Below are positions 26,267-35,284 of a stretch of 64,000 nucleotides of DNA, piece after piece. Position 1 is the first letter of the stretch. Each line of letters opens with the position of its first letter. The notes below the pieces were generated by a model. That model worked only from the letters and a program-made list of their open reading frames with translations. It did no database searches and had not been told where the DNA came from. Location: the NCBI RefSeq assembly GCF_000240165.1, contig NC_017586.1, positions 992,001 to 1,056,000 on the forward strand, given 5' to 3'. The position numbers were made by a program, and so were the translations under genes. The DNA comes from Streptantibioticus cattleyicolor NRRL 8057 = DSM 46488. GTDB lineage: Bacteria > Actinomycetota > Actinomycetes > Streptomycetales > Streptomycetaceae.

Positions 26267-27391
26267 TCAGGGGAGTTGCGCCCCCTCCGCCCGCAGCGCA
26301 GCCGGCACCGGCTGGTAGAACGTCTCGCCCCCCGCCGTACAGTCCCCGCTCCCCCCGGACGTCAGTCCGATCGCCGACGCCCCGTCGAACAACGACCCCC
26401 CGCTGTCGCCGGGCTCGGCGCACACGTTGGTGTCGATCAGCCCGGTGACCGTGCCCTCCTGGTAGTTGACCGTCGCGTCCAACCCGGTGACCTGGCCTTC
26501 GTGCACCTGCGAGGTGCTCCCGCTGCGGCGGACCCGCTCCCCCACCGTCGCCTCCGCCGCCTGGGTGATCTGCTGGGTACCGCCGCCGTACAGGTCGACC
26601 GTGCTGGGGTGCGCGGTGGACTGCGGGTCGTCGTACTTGACCAGGGCGAAGTCCGTTCCGGGGAACCGGGAGTCGACCGTGGTGGCGAACGGCTGGCCGG
26701 CCTGGGCGTCCGACCAGCTCGCCGCGACGTTGCCGCAGTGGCCGGCGGTGAGGAAGTAGGAGGCGCCGCCCTTGGTGACGTTGAAGCCGAGGGAGCAGCG
26801 GTAGACGCCGCCGTAGATGGCGTCGCCGCCGGCGATGAACGGGCGGAAGACCGCCTTGCCCTGCCGGAGCACGGCCTTCTCGCCGAGTTGGGCGACCGCC
26901 TGGTCGAGCTGGGTGCGCCGGGCCCCGGTGACCGTGGGGTCGGCGGTGATCACGACCTTGTTCCGGCGGGGGTCCACCGCCCACGCGGTGCCGGGGATGC
27001 GGGCCTGTTCGCCGAGGGTGACGGTGGCCTGGTGGAGCTGGGCGGTGGTGAACTTCACGGTGCGCGGCACGGCCCCGGCGGCGCGCACCGTGTCGGCGTT
27101 GGCCGGATCGGTGATGTTGACCACGAGCTGCCGTGCCGTGGCGTCGTAGTAGACGCCGGCCGCGCGGTCGCCCAGCCGGGCGGTGAGATCGGAGGCGATC
27201 TTGAGCGCGGCGGCCTGGGTGACCGGGGTCGGTTCGGGCGGGGCGGCGCCACGGGCCGGGTGGGCGGCGGGCAGCAGGGCGGCGGGCAGCGCCACGGCCG
27301 CCACCGCCAGCACGGCGGCCCCGGACCGGGCCGGACCGGCGCGCCGGACGGTCGGTACGGCACTCCGGACGAAGGCACGACGTTTCGTCAA
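26267..27391 (-). CDS. S1 family serine protease, streptogrisin-like preproprotein
   Basis: A 374-aa secreted protease with an N-terminal signal region (residues 1-49), an alpha-lytic-type pro-domain to about residue 165, and a mature chymotrypsin-fold domain beginning near [10 protein letters not shown]. The triad is visible: His in FLTAGHCG, Asp in GTDFALVKY, and Ser in [15 protein letters not shown] 27391 is the start, as AGGAGG lies eight bases upstream and no ATG/GTG is nearby. It is very similar in plan to the second protease at 29031-30092, with only the stomatin-like gene between them. Confidence 0.92.
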   Translation of the reverse strand: MTKRRAFVRSAVPTVRRAGPARSGAAVLAVAAVALPAALLPAAHPARGAAPPEPTPVTQAAALKIASDLTARLGDRAAGVYYDATARQLVVNITDPANADTVRAAGAVPRTVKFTTAQLHQATVTLGEQARIPGTAWAVDPRRNKVVITADPTVTGARRTQLDQAVAQLGEKAVLRQGKAVFRPFIAGGDAIYGGVYRCSLGFNVTKGGASYFLTAGHCGNVAASWSDAQAGQPFATTVDSRFPGTDFALVKYDDPQSTAHPSTVDLYGGGTQQITQAAEATVGERVRRSGSTSQVHEGQVTGLDATVNYQEGTVTGLIDTNVCAEPGDSGGSLFDGASAIGLTSGGSGDCTAGGETFYQPVPAALRAEGAQLP

Positions 27392-27630
27392 CTCGGTTAC
27401 CTCCTGTGGGGGCGGGCCCGCCCGGTTGGAGCGGACCCGGCAGACGTGCGGTCAGGACACTTCCCCTCACAGAAGCCGTGCCCATGCCAATCGGCCCCGA
27501 CGAGTCTCCCGGTACCGCTCGGAAGGGTGCAGGGTGTGGTCCGGTCGTACGACAGGTGAAAAACGAGCGCTGGTCGTGGACTTTACGCCCTTGATGTCCG
27601 TTTCGCCTCTTGAGTGCGGGCAGGCCGGCG

Positions 27631-27671
27631 CTCACCCCGGCGTACGGGCACGGCGCGCACGCCGGGGTGAG
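27631..27671. terminator. strong terminator hairpin after the slipin gene
   Basis: CTCACCCCGGCGT (27631-27643) and ACGCCGGGGTGAG (27659-27671) form a perfect 13-bp stem with a 15-base loop. It is 28 bp past the stop at 27699, which supports the idea that the slipin transcript really reads through the alternative tail frame to 27699. The rest of 27392-27698 is promoter DNA of the protease, with no gene seen. Confidence 0.6.
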
Positions 27672-27698
27672 GGGGTGTCAGGCGCTGGGGCGGCGGGG

Positions 27699-28052
27699 TC
27701 AGTCGCGGTCGACGCCGGGTTCGGTGGGCTCGACCCGTTCCGGTCCGACCTCGTCCGCGAGTTCCGGCGGCACCGGCTCGGCCAGTTGTGCCGCCGGGTC
27801 GGTCAGCTCCGGGATCGGCAGGCCGCTGCCGGCGAGCGCGGCCGACGCGGGGGCGGCGGCGGGGTCGGCGAGCGCCGCGACCGCCGGGTCGTCGGAGTCC
27901 GCCAGGCCGGCCGGGGCGTCGGCCGCCTCCTGCGGCGGTACGGCCCCGGAATCCGGCTCCGGCCCGGCCTCGTCCGGCAGCGCCGGCTCCGTCCCGGTGG
28001 CCGCGTCACCGGCGGCGATCACCGGGCGCTCGACCACCGGCCGTTCGACCAC
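27699..28052 (-). other. frameshifted C-terminal tail of the slipin protein
   Basis: In the frame adjoining the slipin gene this segment reads VVERPVVERPVIAAGDAATG followed by a Pro/Ala/Glu-rich tail to the stop at 27699. Removing one base from the G6 run (28054-28059) joins EEPP directly to VVERPVVERP and yields a protein of about 390 aa. The composition (acidic, Pro-Ala repeats) is normal for Streptomyces tails. I read it as the true C-terminus, displaced by a one-base insertion or assembly error. Confidence 0.55.
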
Positions 28053-28869
28053 CGGGGGGCTCCTCCACCTGTCCGGCCGCCCGGCCCGGCGTGCCCGGGG
28101 CCGTCGCGCCGTCCGCGTTCTGCGAGGCGCGTTCCAGGAACCGCAGCAGCTCCACCGGGAACGGGAAGACCAGCGTGGAGTTCTTCTCGGCGGCGACCGC
28201 GGTCACCGTCTGGAGCAGGCGCAGTTGCAGCGCGCCGGGGGTGTTGCCCATCACGGCGGCGGCCTGGGCGAGCTTCTTGGACGCCTGCAGCTCGGCGTCG
28301 GCGTTGATCACCCGGGCGCGGCGGTCCCGGGCCGCCTCGGCCTGCCGGGCCATCGAACGCTTCATCGTCTCGGGCAGCGAGACGTCCTTGATCTCCACCC
28401 GGTCGATCTGCACGCCCCAGCCGAGCGCCGGGCTGTCGATCATCAACGCCAGCCCCTCGTTGAGCTTCTCGCGGTTGGAGAGCAGGTCGTCCAGTTCGCT
28501 CTTGCCGATGATCGACCGCAGCGAGGTCTGCGCCACCTGGAGGACGGCGAAGCGGTAGTCCTCGACGTTGATGATGGCGTCCGCCGGGTGGACCACCTTG
28601 AAGTAGACGACGGCGTCGACCCGCACCGTGACGTTGTCCCGGGTGATGCCCTCCTGCGCGGGGATGGGCATCGTGACCACCTGCATGTTCACCTTGCGCA
28701 GCCGGTCGAGGGCGGGAACGATCATGGTGAAGCCGGGGGCCCGCACGTCGGGGCGGAGCCGGCCGAGGCGGAAGACGAGTCCGCGCTCGTACTGCTTGAC
28801 CACCCGGGCCCCCGCCATCAGGTAGACCACGCCGAAGGACAGCACCGCCGCCACCAGATCAACGACCAT
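28006..28869 (-). CDS. SPFH/Band 7 (slipin, stomatin-like) membrane protein
   Basis: As sequenced, 287 aa starting MVVDLVAAVLSFGVVYL with one N-terminal membrane segment (about 3-21). The band-7 domain follows: YERGLVFRLGRL, APGFTMIVPALDRL, VDAVVYFKVV, LRSIIGKSELDDLL, and IDRVEIKDVSLPETM-type slipin signatures with a helical QAEAARDRRA coiled coil. Slipins organise membrane microdomains, often with a partner NfeD protease, but no NfeD gene is adjacent. ATG 28869 has AGGGGG close upstream. The last 20 residues (GGRTAGGRAPGDRRR) follow a homopolymer frameshift and are unlikely to be native. Confidence 0.88.
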   Translation of the reverse strand: MVVDLVAAVLSFGVVYLMAGARVVKQYERGLVFRLGRLRPDVRAPGFTMIVPALDRLRKVNMQVVTMPIPAQEGITRDNVTVRVDAVVYFKVVHPADAIINVEDYRFAVLQVAQTSLRSIIGKSELDDLLSNREKLNEGLALMIDSPALGWGVQIDRVEIKDVSLPETMKRSMARQAEAARDRRARVINADAELQASKKLAQAAAVMGNTPGALQLRLLQTVTAVAAEKNSTLVFPFPVELLRFLERASQNADGATAPGTPGRAAGQVEEPPGGRTAGGRAPGDRRR

Positions 28870-28987
28870 CACGGCCCCCTGGAGTACGCGTCACGGGTCG
28901 CGCCGCACCCCACGGCGTGTGTGCGGCGGCACACGTGTTCTCCACTTCACGGTACGCCTCGGCCGCTCGCCCGTCAGGTGGCCGGAG

Positions 28988-29021
28988 CCGTGCCGTCCCC
29001 GGCCTCGCGGGGACGGCACGG
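28988..29021. terminator. terminator hairpin after the second S1 protease
   Basis: CCGTGCCGTCCCCG (28988-29001) and CGGGGACGGCACGG (29008-29021) form a perfect 14-bp stem with a six-base loop, nine bases beyond the protease stop on the minus strand. It insulates the slipin gene downstream. Confidence 0.7.
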
Positions 29022-29030
29022 GCGCCGGGG

Positions 29031-30092
29031 TCAGGGCAGGCTCACCCCGAAGTGGCTCAGGGCCGCCGTGACCGGCTGGAAGAAGGTGGTGCCGCCGGAG
29101 GTGCAGTCGCCGCTGCCGCCGGAGGTGAGGCCCACCGCGGTGCTGCCGGAGTACAGGGAGCCGCCGCTGTCGCCGGGCTCGGCGCACACGTTGGTCTGGA
29201 TCAGGCCCCGTACGATGCCGTCGCTGCCGTAGTTGACGGTGGCGTTGAGGCCGGTGACCGTACCGCTGTGGACGCCGGTGGTGCTGCCGCGCCGGGTGAC
29301 CGACTCGCCGACGTAGGCGTTGCCGGCGCCGGTGATGGTCTGGCCGCCGACCGCGCTGGGGTGGGGGAGCGAGGTGTTGCTGTAGCGCACCAGCGCGTAG
29401 TCGTTGCCGGGGAAGGTGTAGCCGGTGGTGGGACCGATCACCGTGGACTGGCCGGAGCTGGTGTACCAGGTGGAGACGGCTTTGCCGCAGTGGCCGGCGG
29501 TCAGGAAGTAGTAGGTGCCGCCGCTGTGCACGTTGAACCCGAGCGAGCAGCGGTAGCCGCCGCCGTAGATGGCGTCGCCGCCGGAGAGGAGTTCCCGGAA
29601 GCGTCCGGCGACCCGCTGGACGCGGACCGCGTCGCCGTACCGGGCGGCGGTGGTGCGCAGCGCGGCGTAGCGGCCGGCCGGCACGCCGTGGTCGGCGCTG
29701 ACCACGAGCTGGTCGGTGCGGGGGTCCTGGGCCCAGGCGGTGCCGGCGATGCCGAGCCGCTGCACCGCGGCGCCGGCCGTGTCGAGCTGGGCCGAGCTGT
29801 ACTTCACCAGCCGGGGTACGGCCCCGGCGGCGCGCACCTGGCGGGCGGCGGCGTCGGAGGTCACGTTGACCACGGTGGCCTTGGCCGCCGCGTCGTAGTA
29901 GGTGCCGGCGGTCGCGGCGGCCCCGAGGGTACGGGCGACGCCGGCGGCGGCGTCGGGGGTGGCCCGGGCCGCGGGCGCGGCGTCGGCGGCGGGCAGGGAG
30001 ACCGCGGTGGCCGCGACGAGTCCGCAGGCCACCGCCAGCAGGCGGAGCCGTCTGCCGGTGGCGGCGGGCGGGGTGACGCGCTTGATCCTCAC
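29031..30092 (-). CDS. S1 family serine protease, streptogrisin-like preproprotein
   Basis: A 353-aa secreted protease. The signal peptide spans about residues 1-33 (VRIKRV then [21 protein letters not shown]) and the pro-domain runs to the [15 protein letters not shown] junction. Triad segments are [17 protein letters not shown] and [12 protein letters not shown]. Four Cys in the mature part match streptogrisin disulfides. GTG 30092 has AGGAGG five bases upstream and is followed directly by the basic n-region; the longer frame is not signal-like. The gene is a paralogue of 26267-27391. The promoter region contains CAAGCGCTT at 30186-30194, probably by chance. Confidence 0.93.
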   Translation of the reverse strand: MRIKRVTPPAATGRRLRLLAVACGLVAATAVSLPAADAAPAARATPDAAAGVARTLGAAATAGTYYDAAAKATVVNVTSDAAARQVRAAGAVPRLVKYSSAQLDTAGAAVQRLGIAGTAWAQDPRTDQLVVSADHGVPAGRYAALRTTAARYGDAVRVQRVAGRFRELLSGGDAIYGGGYRCSLGFNVHSGGTYYFLTAGHCGKAVSTWYTSSGQSTVIGPTTGYTFPGNDYALVRYSNTSLPHPSAVGGQTITGAGNAYVGESVTRRGSTTGVHSGTVTGLNATVNYGSDGIVRGLIQTNVCAEPGDSGGSLYSGSTAVGLTSGGSGDCTSGGTTFFQPVTAALSHFGVSLP

Positions 30093-30315
30093 TCGTTCCT
30101 CCTGTGGGGGGTGGAGGGACCGGCCCGGCCGGCCGGTCCGTGAGGCGCAGCCGGGAACCGGCCGAACGTAGCGGCGTGTCCCTGACAAGCGCTTCCTGGA
30201 GTATTCACCCGCACCCCCAGGGGCGCACAAGACCACGGTTCGGACGTTTTCTTTACGGTCCCGAGCGGTCCCGCTGAGATCCCCTTTACCCGCCCATTAA
30301 TTGACGCGCCGTCAT

Positions 30316-31092
30316 CTACCGGGTGAGCACCGCCTTCTCCCCCGCCTCCACCGCGAACGGCAGGGTGTTGCCCGGCGGCGGGAACGGGCACAGGAAGGCG
30401 TCGGAGAAGGCGCACGGCGGCAACTGGGCCCGGTTGAGGTCGAGTTGCACGGTGCCGTCGGCGGCCGGGGCCGGCGGGCGCAGGAAGCGGAACCGGAAGG
30501 TCTGCGATCCGCTGGTGGCGTCGGCGACCACGCCCCACAGCGAGCCGTCCGCCTCCACCGCCACCGCGATCCGGTGTTCCCCGCCGGCCGCGGTGAAGAC
30601 CAGGTCGCCGTCGAGCCCCAGTCCGCGTTCCCGGCCGTCCGCGTTGGCCACCCGCACGCCGTGCCGCCGCGGGTACGGCTCGAAGCGGGCGGTCAGCGCC
30701 CACCGCGGGTCGTAGCCGAAGGCGTCGATGCCGGCGAAGCGTTGCCGGGCGGCCGCGGCGGGGTCGAAGACCCGTACCGCCCACTCGCCCTCGGGGCGCA
30801 CCAGGGCCAGGGCGCGTTCGCCGTGGGCCAGCCCGCCGCGGCCCGCGGTCAGCCGCACCTCGCCGCTGACCGGGACACCGTCCAGGGTGATCCCGTCGGC
30901 GGCCGACGCGGTCAGCACCAGTTCGTCGCCCTTCTCCCGCCAGTGGCCGGGTACTCGGGGCAGCCGGCCGTCCTCGGCGTCGGCGAGCCAGTGGGTCCCG
31001 GTCAGCGCCAGCGGTCCGTGCGGCGCCGACACCGCCTCGACGCGCCGGCGGCGCCACTCGTGCCAGTCCTCTTCGGTGTCGTGGTTGCTCAT
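30316..31092 (-). CDS. DUF1684 domain protein
   Basis: A 258-aa soluble protein beginning MSNHDTEEDWHEWRRRRVEAV. The DUF1684 family is recognised by its N-terminal W..WR..R pattern, LTGTHWL, the central FDGYDP-like FGYDPRWALTARFEPYP, and the C-terminal LDLNRAQLPPCAFSDAFLCPFPPPGN block. The last block, with its Cys-Pro-X-Pro-Pro, is invariant as I recall. The biochemical function is unknown. It is the last gene of the seven-gene cluster, five bases after the monooxygenase stop, so it probably helps in processing the imported substrate. Confidence 0.85.
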   Translation of the reverse strand: MSNHDTEEDWHEWRRRRVEAVSAPHGPLALTGTHWLADAEDGRLPRVPGHWREKGDELVLTASAADGITLDGVPVSGEVRLTAGRGGLAHGERALALVRPEGEWAVRVFDPAAAARQRFAGIDAFGYDPRWALTARFEPYPRRHGVRVANADGRERGLGLDGDLVFTAAGGEHRIAVAVEADGSLWGVVADATSGSQTFRFRFLRPPAPAADGTVQLDLNRAQLPPCAFSDAFLCPFPPPGNTLPFAVEAGEKAVLTR

Positions 31093-31097
31093 GTCGG

Positions 31098-32396
31098 TCA
31101 GCCTCCCACTGCCGGCCGCGGCAGACCCAGGTGGTCCCGCAATGTGGTCCCCTCGTACTCGGCGCGCAGCGAGCCGCGTTCCTGGAGCAGCGGGACGACC
31201 CTGTCCACGAAGTCGTCCAGACCGCCCGGGGTCAGATGCGGAACGAGGATGAATCCGTCGGCCGCGCCCGCCGCGACGAACCCCTCCAGCGCCGTCGCGA
31301 CCGTCTCCGGCGAGCCGACGAAGGAGTGGCGCGCGGCCAGTTCGATCACCGTCTCGCGGATCGACAGCCCCTTCTCCTCGGCCAGGGCACGCCACCGGGC
31401 GGCGGTGGCCAGCCGGTCGGCGTGGCGCACCCGGCCCTGGCTCACCTCGCCCGCCGGCTCCGGGTCGATGTCGGGGAAGGGGCCGTCGGGGTCGTAGCCG
31501 CTCAGGTCGCGCCCCCACAACTGCTCCAGGAAGACGATGGCGGTGGGGCCGGAGACCTGCCGGCGGCGGATCCCGGCGGCCCGTTCGGCGGCCTCGGCGT
31601 CGGTGTCGCCGAGGACCACGGTCACCCCGGGCATGATCTTCACATCGTCCGGCCGCCGTCCGTACCGGGCCAGGCGCCCCTTGACGTCGGCGTAGAAGGC
31701 GCGGCCGGCCTCCAGCGTGCCGTGCCGGGTGAAGACCACGTCGGCCGTGGAGGCGGCGAACTCCCGCCCCTGCCCGGAGTCCCCGGCCTGGATGATCACC
31801 GGCCGACCCTGCGGGGTGCGGGGCACGGTGAACTCGCCGTGGATGTCGAAGTGCCGGCCACGGTGGACGAAGGGCCGGGCCTGTCCGCCCGGGGTCCAGG
31901 AGTCCCACAGCGTCCGGGCCGCGGTGACGAACTCGGCGGCCCGGGTGTAGCGGTCGGCGTGGTCCAGGAAGCCGCCGCGCCGGAAGTTCTCACCGGTGAA
32001 CGCGTCGGAGGAGGTCACCACGTTCCAGGCCGCCCGGCCGCCGCTGAGGTGGTCCAACGAGGCGAGCCTGCGGGCGAGTTCGTACGGTTCGTTGAAGGTG
32101 GCGTTGACCGTGGCGGCGAGCCCGACGTGCTCGGTGACGGCGGCCAGCGCGGCCAGCACGGTGACCGACTCGGGCCGGCCGACCACGTCCAGGTCGTGGA
32201 TGCGCCCCTTGTGCTCGCGCAGCCGCAGCCCCTCGGCGAGGAAGAAGAAGTCGAACCTGCCGCGTTCGGCGGTGCGCGCGAGGTGGTGGAAGGAGGAGAA
32301 GTCCACTTGCGAGCCGGAGGCCGGGTCGGACCAGACGGTGGTGTTGTTGACGCCGGGGAAGTGGGCGGCCAGGTGCATCCGGCGGGGCGCGGTCAT
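31098..32396 (-). CDS. NtaA/SnaA/DszA-type FMN-dependent monooxygenase
   Basis: A 432-aa bacterial luciferase-fold (TIM-barrel) flavin monooxygenase. MHLAAHFPGVNNTTVW at the start, FDFFFLAEGL, AATVNATFNEPYELARRLASLDHLSGGRAAWNVVTS (as adjoining segments) and IIQAGDSGQGREFAA are typical of the NTA/DBT-sulfone monooxygenase group, which needs reduced FMN from a separate reductase. ATG 32396 overlaps the stop of the upstream LLM gene (ATGA). Family members cleave C-N or C-S bonds in chelators, sulfones and alkyl sulfur compounds; with the neighbouring importer this suggests a scavenging role. Confidence 0.92.
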   Translation of the reverse strand: MTAPRRMHLAAHFPGVNNTTVWSDPASGSQVDFSSFHHLARTAERGRFDFFFLAEGLRLREHKGRIHDLDVVGRPESVTVLAALAAVTEHVGLAATVNATFNEPYELARRLASLDHLSGGRAAWNVVTSSDAFTGENFRRGGFLDHADRYTRAAEFVTAARTLWDSWTPGGQARPFVHRGRHFDIHGEFTVPRTPQGRPVIIQAGDSGQGREFAASTADVVFTRHGTLEAGRAFYADVKGRLARYGRRPDDVKIMPGVTVVLGDTDAEAAERAAGIRRRQVSGPTAIVFLEQLWGRDLSGYDPDGPFPDIDPEPAGEVSQGRVRHADRLATAARWRALAEEKGLSIRETVIELAARHSFVGSPETVATALEGFVAAGAADGFILVPHLTPGGLDDFVDRVVPLLQERGSLRAEYEGTTLRDHLGLPRPAVGG

Positions 32397-33433
32397 CGGG
32401 CGGCCTGCCGGGACGGCGCGTAGCGGTTGGCCGGGCGCGGCAGGCACAGGTGGTCGCGGAGGGTGTCGCCGGTGTAGAAGCGGCGCAGCAGTCCGCGTTG
32501 CTGGAGCAGCGGGACGGTGGCGTCGGCCAGCCGGGCCAGGTCGCGCGGCGGATCGGTGGGGCGCAGGTGGAACCCGTCGGCGGCGCCGTCGCGGAACCAG
32601 TCGCCGATGCGTGCGGCCAGGCGTACCGCGTCGGCCGGGTCGACCAGGTCGACGCGGAGCGAGGCGAGCACGGTGAGCCGGTCCGGGTCGCGCCCCGACT
32701 CCGCGGCGCGGTGGCGCAGTTCGGCGCGGAGCGAGGCGGCGGTGCCGGGGTCGTCGGTGCGGACGTAGGCCACGTCCGCGCGGTCGGCGGCGAGGGCCCG
32801 GGGGGCGGGGTCGGTGGCGTCCACGGCGATCAGCGGGTGGCCCTGGGGCGGGCGGGGCACGATCGAGGGGCCGCGGACGGTGAACCGCTCGCCTTCGAAG
32901 TCCACGTGGTGGAGCTTGTCCCGGTCGATGAACCGGGCGGTCGCGGTGTCGCGGATCTCGGCGTCGTCCTCCCAGCTGTCCCACAGCCGGGTCACGACGT
33001 CGGCGACCTCGGCGGCCTCCCGCCACAGCGCGTCGGCGGGCTCGGCCGGCCGGCGGCCGAAGTGGGCCGCCTCCGCCTCGGTGGCCGAGACCTGGACGGT
33101 CCACCCGGCCCGGCCCCGGCTGACCCAGTCCAACGTGGCCACCTGGGTGGAGAGGTGGAACGGCTCGGTGTGGGTGGTGGTGACGGTCGGCACCAGCCCG
33201 ACGCGACCGGTGCGCGGGGCGACCCGGGCGAGCACGGCGAGCGCGTCGAGCCTGGGCACGCCGGGGGCGGGCGGGGCGAGCGAGTCGTCCAGGGTGACGA
33301 AGTCCAGGCAGCCGCGTTCGGCGAGCCGGGCCAGCGCGGTGAAGTGGTCGGCCTGGTACACCCCGGGGGCGTCGATGGCGGCGGCCAGGTGGAGCGGCCG
33401 GGTACGGCCACGGGCGGTTGCGGGTCCGGGCAT
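32393..33433 (-). CDS. LLM-class flavin-dependent oxidoreductase
   Basis: A 346-aa luciferase-like monooxygenase. HLAAAIDAPGVYQADHFTALARLAERG, the FVTLDDSL segment and VATLDWVSRGRAGW show the TIM-barrel flavin fold. It is shorter than NtaA-type enzymes and has lost some of their insertions. It is coupled by ATGA to the downstream NtaA-type gene, so the two enzymes are made together and may share substrate or reductase. The start ATG 33433 follows a 76-bp gap after the binding-protein gene. No flavin reductase gene is in the cluster. Confidence 0.9.
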   Translation of the reverse strand: MPGPATARGRTRPLHLAAAIDAPGVYQADHFTALARLAERGCLDFVTLDDSLAPPAPGVPRLDALAVLARVAPRTGRVGLVPTVTTTHTEPFHLSTQVATLDWVSRGRAGWTVQVSATEAEAAHFGRRPAEPADALWREAAEVADVVTRLWDSWEDDAEIRDTATARFIDRDKLHHVDFEGERFTVRGPSIVPRPPQGHPLIAVDATDPAPRALAADRADVAYVRTDDPGTAASLRAELRHRAAESGRDPDRLTVLASLRVDLVDPADAVRLAARIGDWFRDGAADGFHLRPTDPPRDLARLADATVPLLQQRGLLRRFYTGDTLRDHLCLPRPANRYAPSRQAAR

Positions 33434-33509
33434 CAGGGCGTCCTTCCGGGACGGCGACGGGGAGCGGGGGCGCTGGTGGCACGGGTCGTACGGCGGGCCG
33501 CGGGCGGGC

Positions 33510-34478
33510 TCACTGGCTGGTCCTGGGCAGCCCCGGCGGGTTGATCTCGGACCGGGGCACCGCCTCCGCGCTCAGCCCCCAGCGGGCCAGCACCTTGGCG
33601 TAGTCGCCGTTGCGGATCACCTCGTTGATGGCGTCGGCGTACGCCTTGACCAGTCCGTCGCCCTTGCGTGTGGTGGCGGCGATCTTGCCGGTGAGCGAGC
33701 CGCCGCCGGAGAGGGTGCCGACGATCCGGGTGCGGCCGGAGACGGCGCAGTGGTAGGCGGCGGTGGGGTCGGGGCCGAGGTAGGCGTCGATGCGGTGGGA
33801 CTGAAGGGCCAGGTAGTAGTCGGAGGCCCGCTGGTAGTACCGGACGTCCACCGGTTTCAGTCCCGCCTTGACGTCCTTGGCGCTCCAGTCGAGCAGGATC
33901 TTCTCCTGGTTGGTGCCGGAGGAGACCGCGATGGTCTTCCCGGCCACGTCCTTGGGCCCGGTCACCTTCCAGCCGGCCGCGTCCTTCGGCGCCTCGAAGG
34001 CGAGTTCGTCCAGCCGGTAGGTGGCGAAGTCGTACCGTTCCTTGCGTTCCTCGGTGACCGTGATGTTGGCGAATCCGGCGTCGTAGGCGCCGCTGTCCAG
34101 GCCGACGAAGAGCTGTTCCCAGGAGGCCACCTCGAACCGGGGTCGCAGGCCGAGGGTGTCGGCGACCAGGGTGGCGATGTCGTACTCGACGCCGATCGGG
34201 GTCTTGTCGTCGGTGGCGTAGAAGCTCAGCGGCGGCGCGGTGTCCGCGGTGCCGCCGATCACCAGGGTGCCGCGGGCCCGGACGGCGGCGGGCACTTCGG
34301 CGGCGATGGCGGCGACCTTCGCGGCGCGGATCCGGTGCTGGTCGGGGCCGAGGTCGATCCTGGACCCGGCCGGGGCGGCGACCGGGTCGGCGGTGCCGGT
34401 GGCGCCCGGGCCGCAGCCGCTGAGCAGCCCGGCCATGACGAGGACGGCGGTGGCCGCGGCGGCGGTGCGTGTGATCAC
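33510..34478 (-). CDS. amino-acid-type ABC transporter substrate-binding lipoprotein
   Basis: A 322-aa lipoprotein. GTG 34478 follows AAGGAG by seven bases and starts a lipoprotein signal peptide ending in the lipobox LLSGC. The mature part is a family 3 solute-binding protein: GVEYDIATLVADTLGL, VGLDSGAYDAGFANITVTEERKE and the late YYLALQSHRIDAYLGP region. It should capture a polar amino-acid-like or sulfur-containing ligand outside the membrane and pass it to the permease encoded upstream. Family 3 proteins include cystine and taurine-like binders; the ligand is unproven. Confidence 0.92.
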   Translation of the reverse strand: MITRTAAAATAVLVMAGLLSGCGPGATGTADPVAAPAGSRIDLGPDQHRIRAAKVAAIAAEVPAAVRARGTLVIGGTADTAPPLSFYATDDKTPIGVEYDIATLVADTLGLRPRFEVASWEQLFVGLDSGAYDAGFANITVTEERKERYDFATYRLDELAFEAPKDAAGWKVTGPKDVAGKTIAVSSGTNQEKILLDWSAKDVKAGLKPVDVRYYQRASDYYLALQSHRIDAYLGPDPTAAYHCAVSGRTRIVGTLSGGGSLTGKIAATTRKGDGLVKAYADAINEVIRNGDYAKVLARWGLSAEAVPRSEINPPGLPRTSQ

Positions 34479-34507
34479 GTGGTGACTCCTTGGCCGAGGG
34501 GCGGCGG

Positions 34508-35284
34508 TCACAGCACCTTGGACAGGAAGGTCCGGGTGCGTTCGTGGCGGGGGTTGTCGAGGACGGCGGCGGGCGGCCCCTGTTCGACGACGCGACCGCC
34601 GTCCATGAAGACCACGGTGTCGGCGACCTCGCGGGCGAAGCCGATCTCATGGGTGACGACGATCATGGTGGTGCCCTGCCGGGCCAGGTCCTTGATGACG
34701 TCGAGGACCTCGCCGACCAGTTCCGGGTCGAGCGCCGAGGTGGGCTCGTCGAACAGGAGCAGTTCGGGTTCGAGGGCGAGCGCGCGGGCGATGGCGACGC
34801 GTTGCCGCTGGCCGCCGGAGAGCTGGGCGGGGTAGGCGCCGGCCTTGTCGGCGAGCCCGACCCGGTCCAGCATCCGCTCGGCGGCGGCCACCGCGTCCGC
34901 CCGGCGCCGGCGCAGCGCGGCCACCGGCGCCTCGACGACGTTCTCCACCACGGTCAGGTGCGGGAAGAGGTTGAAGGTCTGGAAGACGAAGCCGATCCGG
35001 GTGCGTTGGCGCAGCACCTCGCGTTCGGTCAGCTCGTACAGCTTGCGGCCCGCGCGGCGGTAGCCGACCGGGCGGCCGGCCACGCTGATCCAGCCGCTGT
35101 CCGCCTTCTCCAGGTGGTTGATGGTGCGCAGCAGCGTGGACTTGCCCGAGCCGGACGGCCCGAGGACCACCGCGACCTGCCCCGCGGCCACCGTCAGGTC
35201 GATCCCGCGCAGCACCTGGAGGGCGCCGAACCGCTTGTGCACGCCGCGCAGTTCGACCATGGGCGGGGCGGCCGGCGCGGTCAT
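34508..35284 (-). CDS. amino-acid-type ABC transporter ATP-binding protein
   Basis: A 258-aa ATPase of the GlnQ/HisP class. Walker A GPSGSGKST, Q-loop FVFQTFNLFPHLTV, signature LSGGQRQRVAIARAL, Walker B LLLFDEPTSALD and switch His (THEIGF) are all intact. ATG 35284 overlaps the permease stop by the ATGA junction, so the stoichiometry is probably coupled. It energises uptake by the membrane and binding-protein partners next to it. Confidence 0.95.
   Translation of the reverse strand: MTAPAAPPMVELRGVHKRFGALQVLRGIDLTVAAGQVAVVLGPSGSGKSTLLRTINHLEKADSGWISVAGRPVGYRRAGRKLYELTEREVLRQRTRIGFVFQTFNLFPHLTVVENVVEAPVAALRRRRADAVAAAERMLDRVGLADKAGAYPAQLSGGQRQRVAIARALALEPELLLFDEPTSALDPELVGEVLDVIKDLARQGTTMIVVTHEIGFAREVADTVVFMDGGRVVEQGPPAAVLDNPRHERTRTFLSKVL

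Noticed and set aside
26238-26448. Plus-strand frame starting after GAGGAGGTA at ATG 26238
   Set aside because: The ribosome site is good, but the product is Pro/Arg-rich and is antisense to the protease C-terminus. A leader or antisense peptide cannot be excluded, but there is no positive support.
30186-30194. Third CAAGCGCTT, before the second S1 protease
   Set aside because: Only the 9-base core is shared, without the TGAG flank, and the gene has no acyl-CoA link. Chance is likely at this GC content.
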